Positions 62,762-64,000 of a stretch of DNA of 64,000 nucleotides are shown one piece after another (positions within the stretch are counted from its first letter, which is position 1; every line of letters starts with the position of its first letter). The notes beneath the pieces were generated by a model. The model searched no databases and was not told where the DNA came from. It worked only from the letters and a program-made list of their open reading frames with translations. Where the stretch lies: assembly GCA_900544025.1 (NCBI GenBank), contig UQTM01000005.1:14576-78575 (forward strand), read 5' to 3'. Origin of the DNA: an uncultured Odoribacter sp. Lineage in GTDB: Bacteria; Bacteroidota; Bacteroidia; Bacteroidales; Marinifilaceae. A program made the position numbers and the translations under genes.

Positions 62762-64000
62762 TCATTTCTTAATGCGAAGTTCCTTTTTTACGGCATCCTG
62801 ATGCAGATGCTCGTTTTTCAGGGCCTCATCCACCCTCGTCTGAAATACGGTTAAATCCAATGCAGGGGGCGTATGGGAAAGCTCTATTTCGTCCGCCCGT
62901 TTCACGGTGGGAGTGTATCCACCCGAAGCCATATAAAAACGATCGGGATATTCCGGAGCGACTCCTTGCTCATAATCCACCCGTTGCCCCTCTTTACCGT
63001 CGGTATGCGAAAAGCCGACCTTGTTAAAATTCACCCATTTCCCAGTAGCATCTTCTTTACCCCAGGCGTTATAATAATATGCTTTACGGGGATATTGCCC
63101 ATTGGTATAGCCATAGTTTTCAATGAAAGAATAAAAACCGTCGAACATTCGCTGTTCATGAGGTGCACGCCAGGTCGCCACATACTGCCACCCTTCCTCG
63201 TCGGAAACGGAATACCAGGCAGACAGCAATACGGAATTATTTTCCACCTTTCGCACATTCATCAAAAATTTTACCGGTTTTCCAGTTTTCCAGTCGGCAG
63301 TCTTTACATACGATTGTCCTCCGGTTCCCTCGTTTCCAAAAGAATTCGCCGTAGTCTGAGCACCTTTATCCACTAACGAAACAAAATCGGCCGCTACCAT
63401 AGTAGCATCATGGTCGGCATCTTTGCTATCCCATACCGAAAACAATACCCGCCGCTCTGTATCGGAGTTCGTCTGTATCCCCATATACCCCCGGTAAAAT
63501 CCAAGGCTCATATAATAAGTAGCTAACGGATCGCTTCCTTCCGGCACTAATATTTCTTCATAAATCCAATCGTAGGAACGTGTCGTAGGCGCTGTAGTCC
63601 GAAAACTCAGGTGCACGGAAGGCGACGATTGATAATCCGTATGATTTACCTGCGCATCGGGAGTATAAGCCTTAAAAAGCAAAGAATGAATCGTGATCGC
63701 ATTATCGGGCGGCGTAAGCGGCCTTAATTCATAACGATAATAACCTGTTTCGGGTATATTCACAGCAGTGGCAAAAATGGTATCATTGCTTCCGGTGCCC
63801 TCTATTTTTAATTTCCGTTTTTGCGGCTTTAACCCCAAATCATAACATTCCGAAACCTTTAGCTCAAACTCTAATTTTTTCTGATTTATTACCTCAAGAG
63901 CGAACGAAAGATCGTAATTCCCCTTCTTTTGATAAAGATACCACACCACACTCCGTTGCGGATCTTTCCATCGGGATACGCTCTTTCTGGTTTCCGGCCA
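62762..64000 (-). CDS. DUF5077/DUF3472 protein, 5' end beyond the window
   Basis: The minus-strand frame is open from the window edge at 64000 to the stop at 62762, so 412 residues of a longer protein are seen. A GTG at 63949 is not the start because 17 codons before it (including SVSRWKDP) continue the same domain. The first 110 residues look like DUF5077 (VVWYLYQKKGNYDLSFALEV). From about 115 on is DUF3472: YDWIYEEILVPEGSDPLATY, MSLGFYRGYMGIQTNS, GQSYVKTADWKTGKPVKFLM, and the aromatic RMFDGFYSFIENYGYTNGQY. Members are secreted Bacteroidetes proteins of unknown function, often near glycan-use genes. Its stop is directly after that of crcB, the two genes being convergent. Confidence 0.82.
   Translation of the reverse strand, partial: WPETRKSVSRWKDPQRSVVWYLYQKKGNYDLSFALEVINQKKLEFELKVSECYDLGLKPQKRKLKIEGTGSNDTIFATAVNIPETGYYRYELRPLTPPDNAITIHSLLFKAYTPDAQVNHTDYQSSPSVHLSFRTTAPTTRSYDWIYEEILVPEGSDPLATYYMSLGFYRGYMGIQTNSDTERRVLFSVWDSKDADHDATMVAADFVSLVDKGAQTTANSFGNEGTGGQSYVKTADWKTGKPVKFLMNVRKVENNSVLLSAWYSVSDEEGWQYVATWRAPHEQRMFDGFYSFIENYGYTNGQYPRKAYYYNAWGKEDATGKWVNFNKVGFSHTDGKEGQRVDYEQGVAPEYPDRFYMASGGYTPTVKRADEIELSHTPPALDLTVFQTRVDEALKNEHLHQDAVKKELRIKK

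Noticed and set aside
1..64000. CRISPR arrays, insertion sequences, prophage, rRNA genes or a local recombinase
   Set aside because: No regularly spaced repeats, transposase, integrase, invertase or rRNA sequence was recognised on either strand.

Overview
This window comes from the chromosome of a Bacteroidales bacterium. The evidence is paired SusC/SusD outer-membrane genes, many Bacteroidetes-type lipoproteins, several promoter boxes of the TAnnTTTG type, almost no Shine-Dalgarno sequences, and Bacteroidetes versions of housekeeping genes such as a LysS with a C-terminal extension and a DUF5686 outer-membrane protein. A gut genus such as Odoribacter or Butyricimonas would fit, but that is inference and not a firm identification.

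Positions 1-34200 are mostly core genome in small operons. They encode thymidylate synthase, an O-methyltransferase, an M16 peptidase, trigger factor, tRNA-Leu(UAG), LptB, a DUF5686 protein, KdsD, RecQ, a membrane protein, a YghO-type acetyltransferase, GpsA, LysS, the RecJ-RecR pair, cytidine deaminase, a LysM glucosaminidase with a DUF4199 protein and a glycosyltransferase, an acyl-ACP thioesterase with MurB, an RsmF-type methylase with PrmA, the LysC-LysA pair, an orphan lipoprotein, a class III-like sirtuin and RlmD. Rho-independent terminators separate many of these units.

The notable part is 34387-60846. Twelve same-strand genes, nearly all with gaps of 8-34 bp, form one large operon: FAS1 lipoprotein, SusC, SusD, FAS1, FAS1, SusC, SusD, an M60-like protein without its metal-binding motif, a PCMD lipoprotein, two Calx-beta lipoproteins (one with an F5/8 type C domain), and an intact M60-like metallopeptidase (HEVGH). 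No glycoside hydrolase, sulfatase, hybrid two-component regulator, ECF sigma factor or anti-sigma gene is present, and neither SusC has an N-terminal signalling (STN) domain. Upstream lies a perfect 18-bp inverted repeat (34387-34404 and 34793-34810) flanking 388 bp. Its core AAACGTTCGT fits the ARACGTWCGT core I recall for Mpi-type invertible promoters of Bacteroides fragilis. The enclosed segment holds a promoter reading rightward into the operon. The best reading is a phase-variable surface system for binding, cutting and importing glycoprotein (mucin-like) material, shown here in the ON orientation. No invertase gene is in the window, so it would act in trans.

Positions 60850-64000 return to ordinary genes: Dps, a secreted alpha/beta hydrolase, the CrcB/FluC fluoride channel, and a DUF3472 protein that runs off the right edge. 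The left edge cuts a LamG-domain protein.
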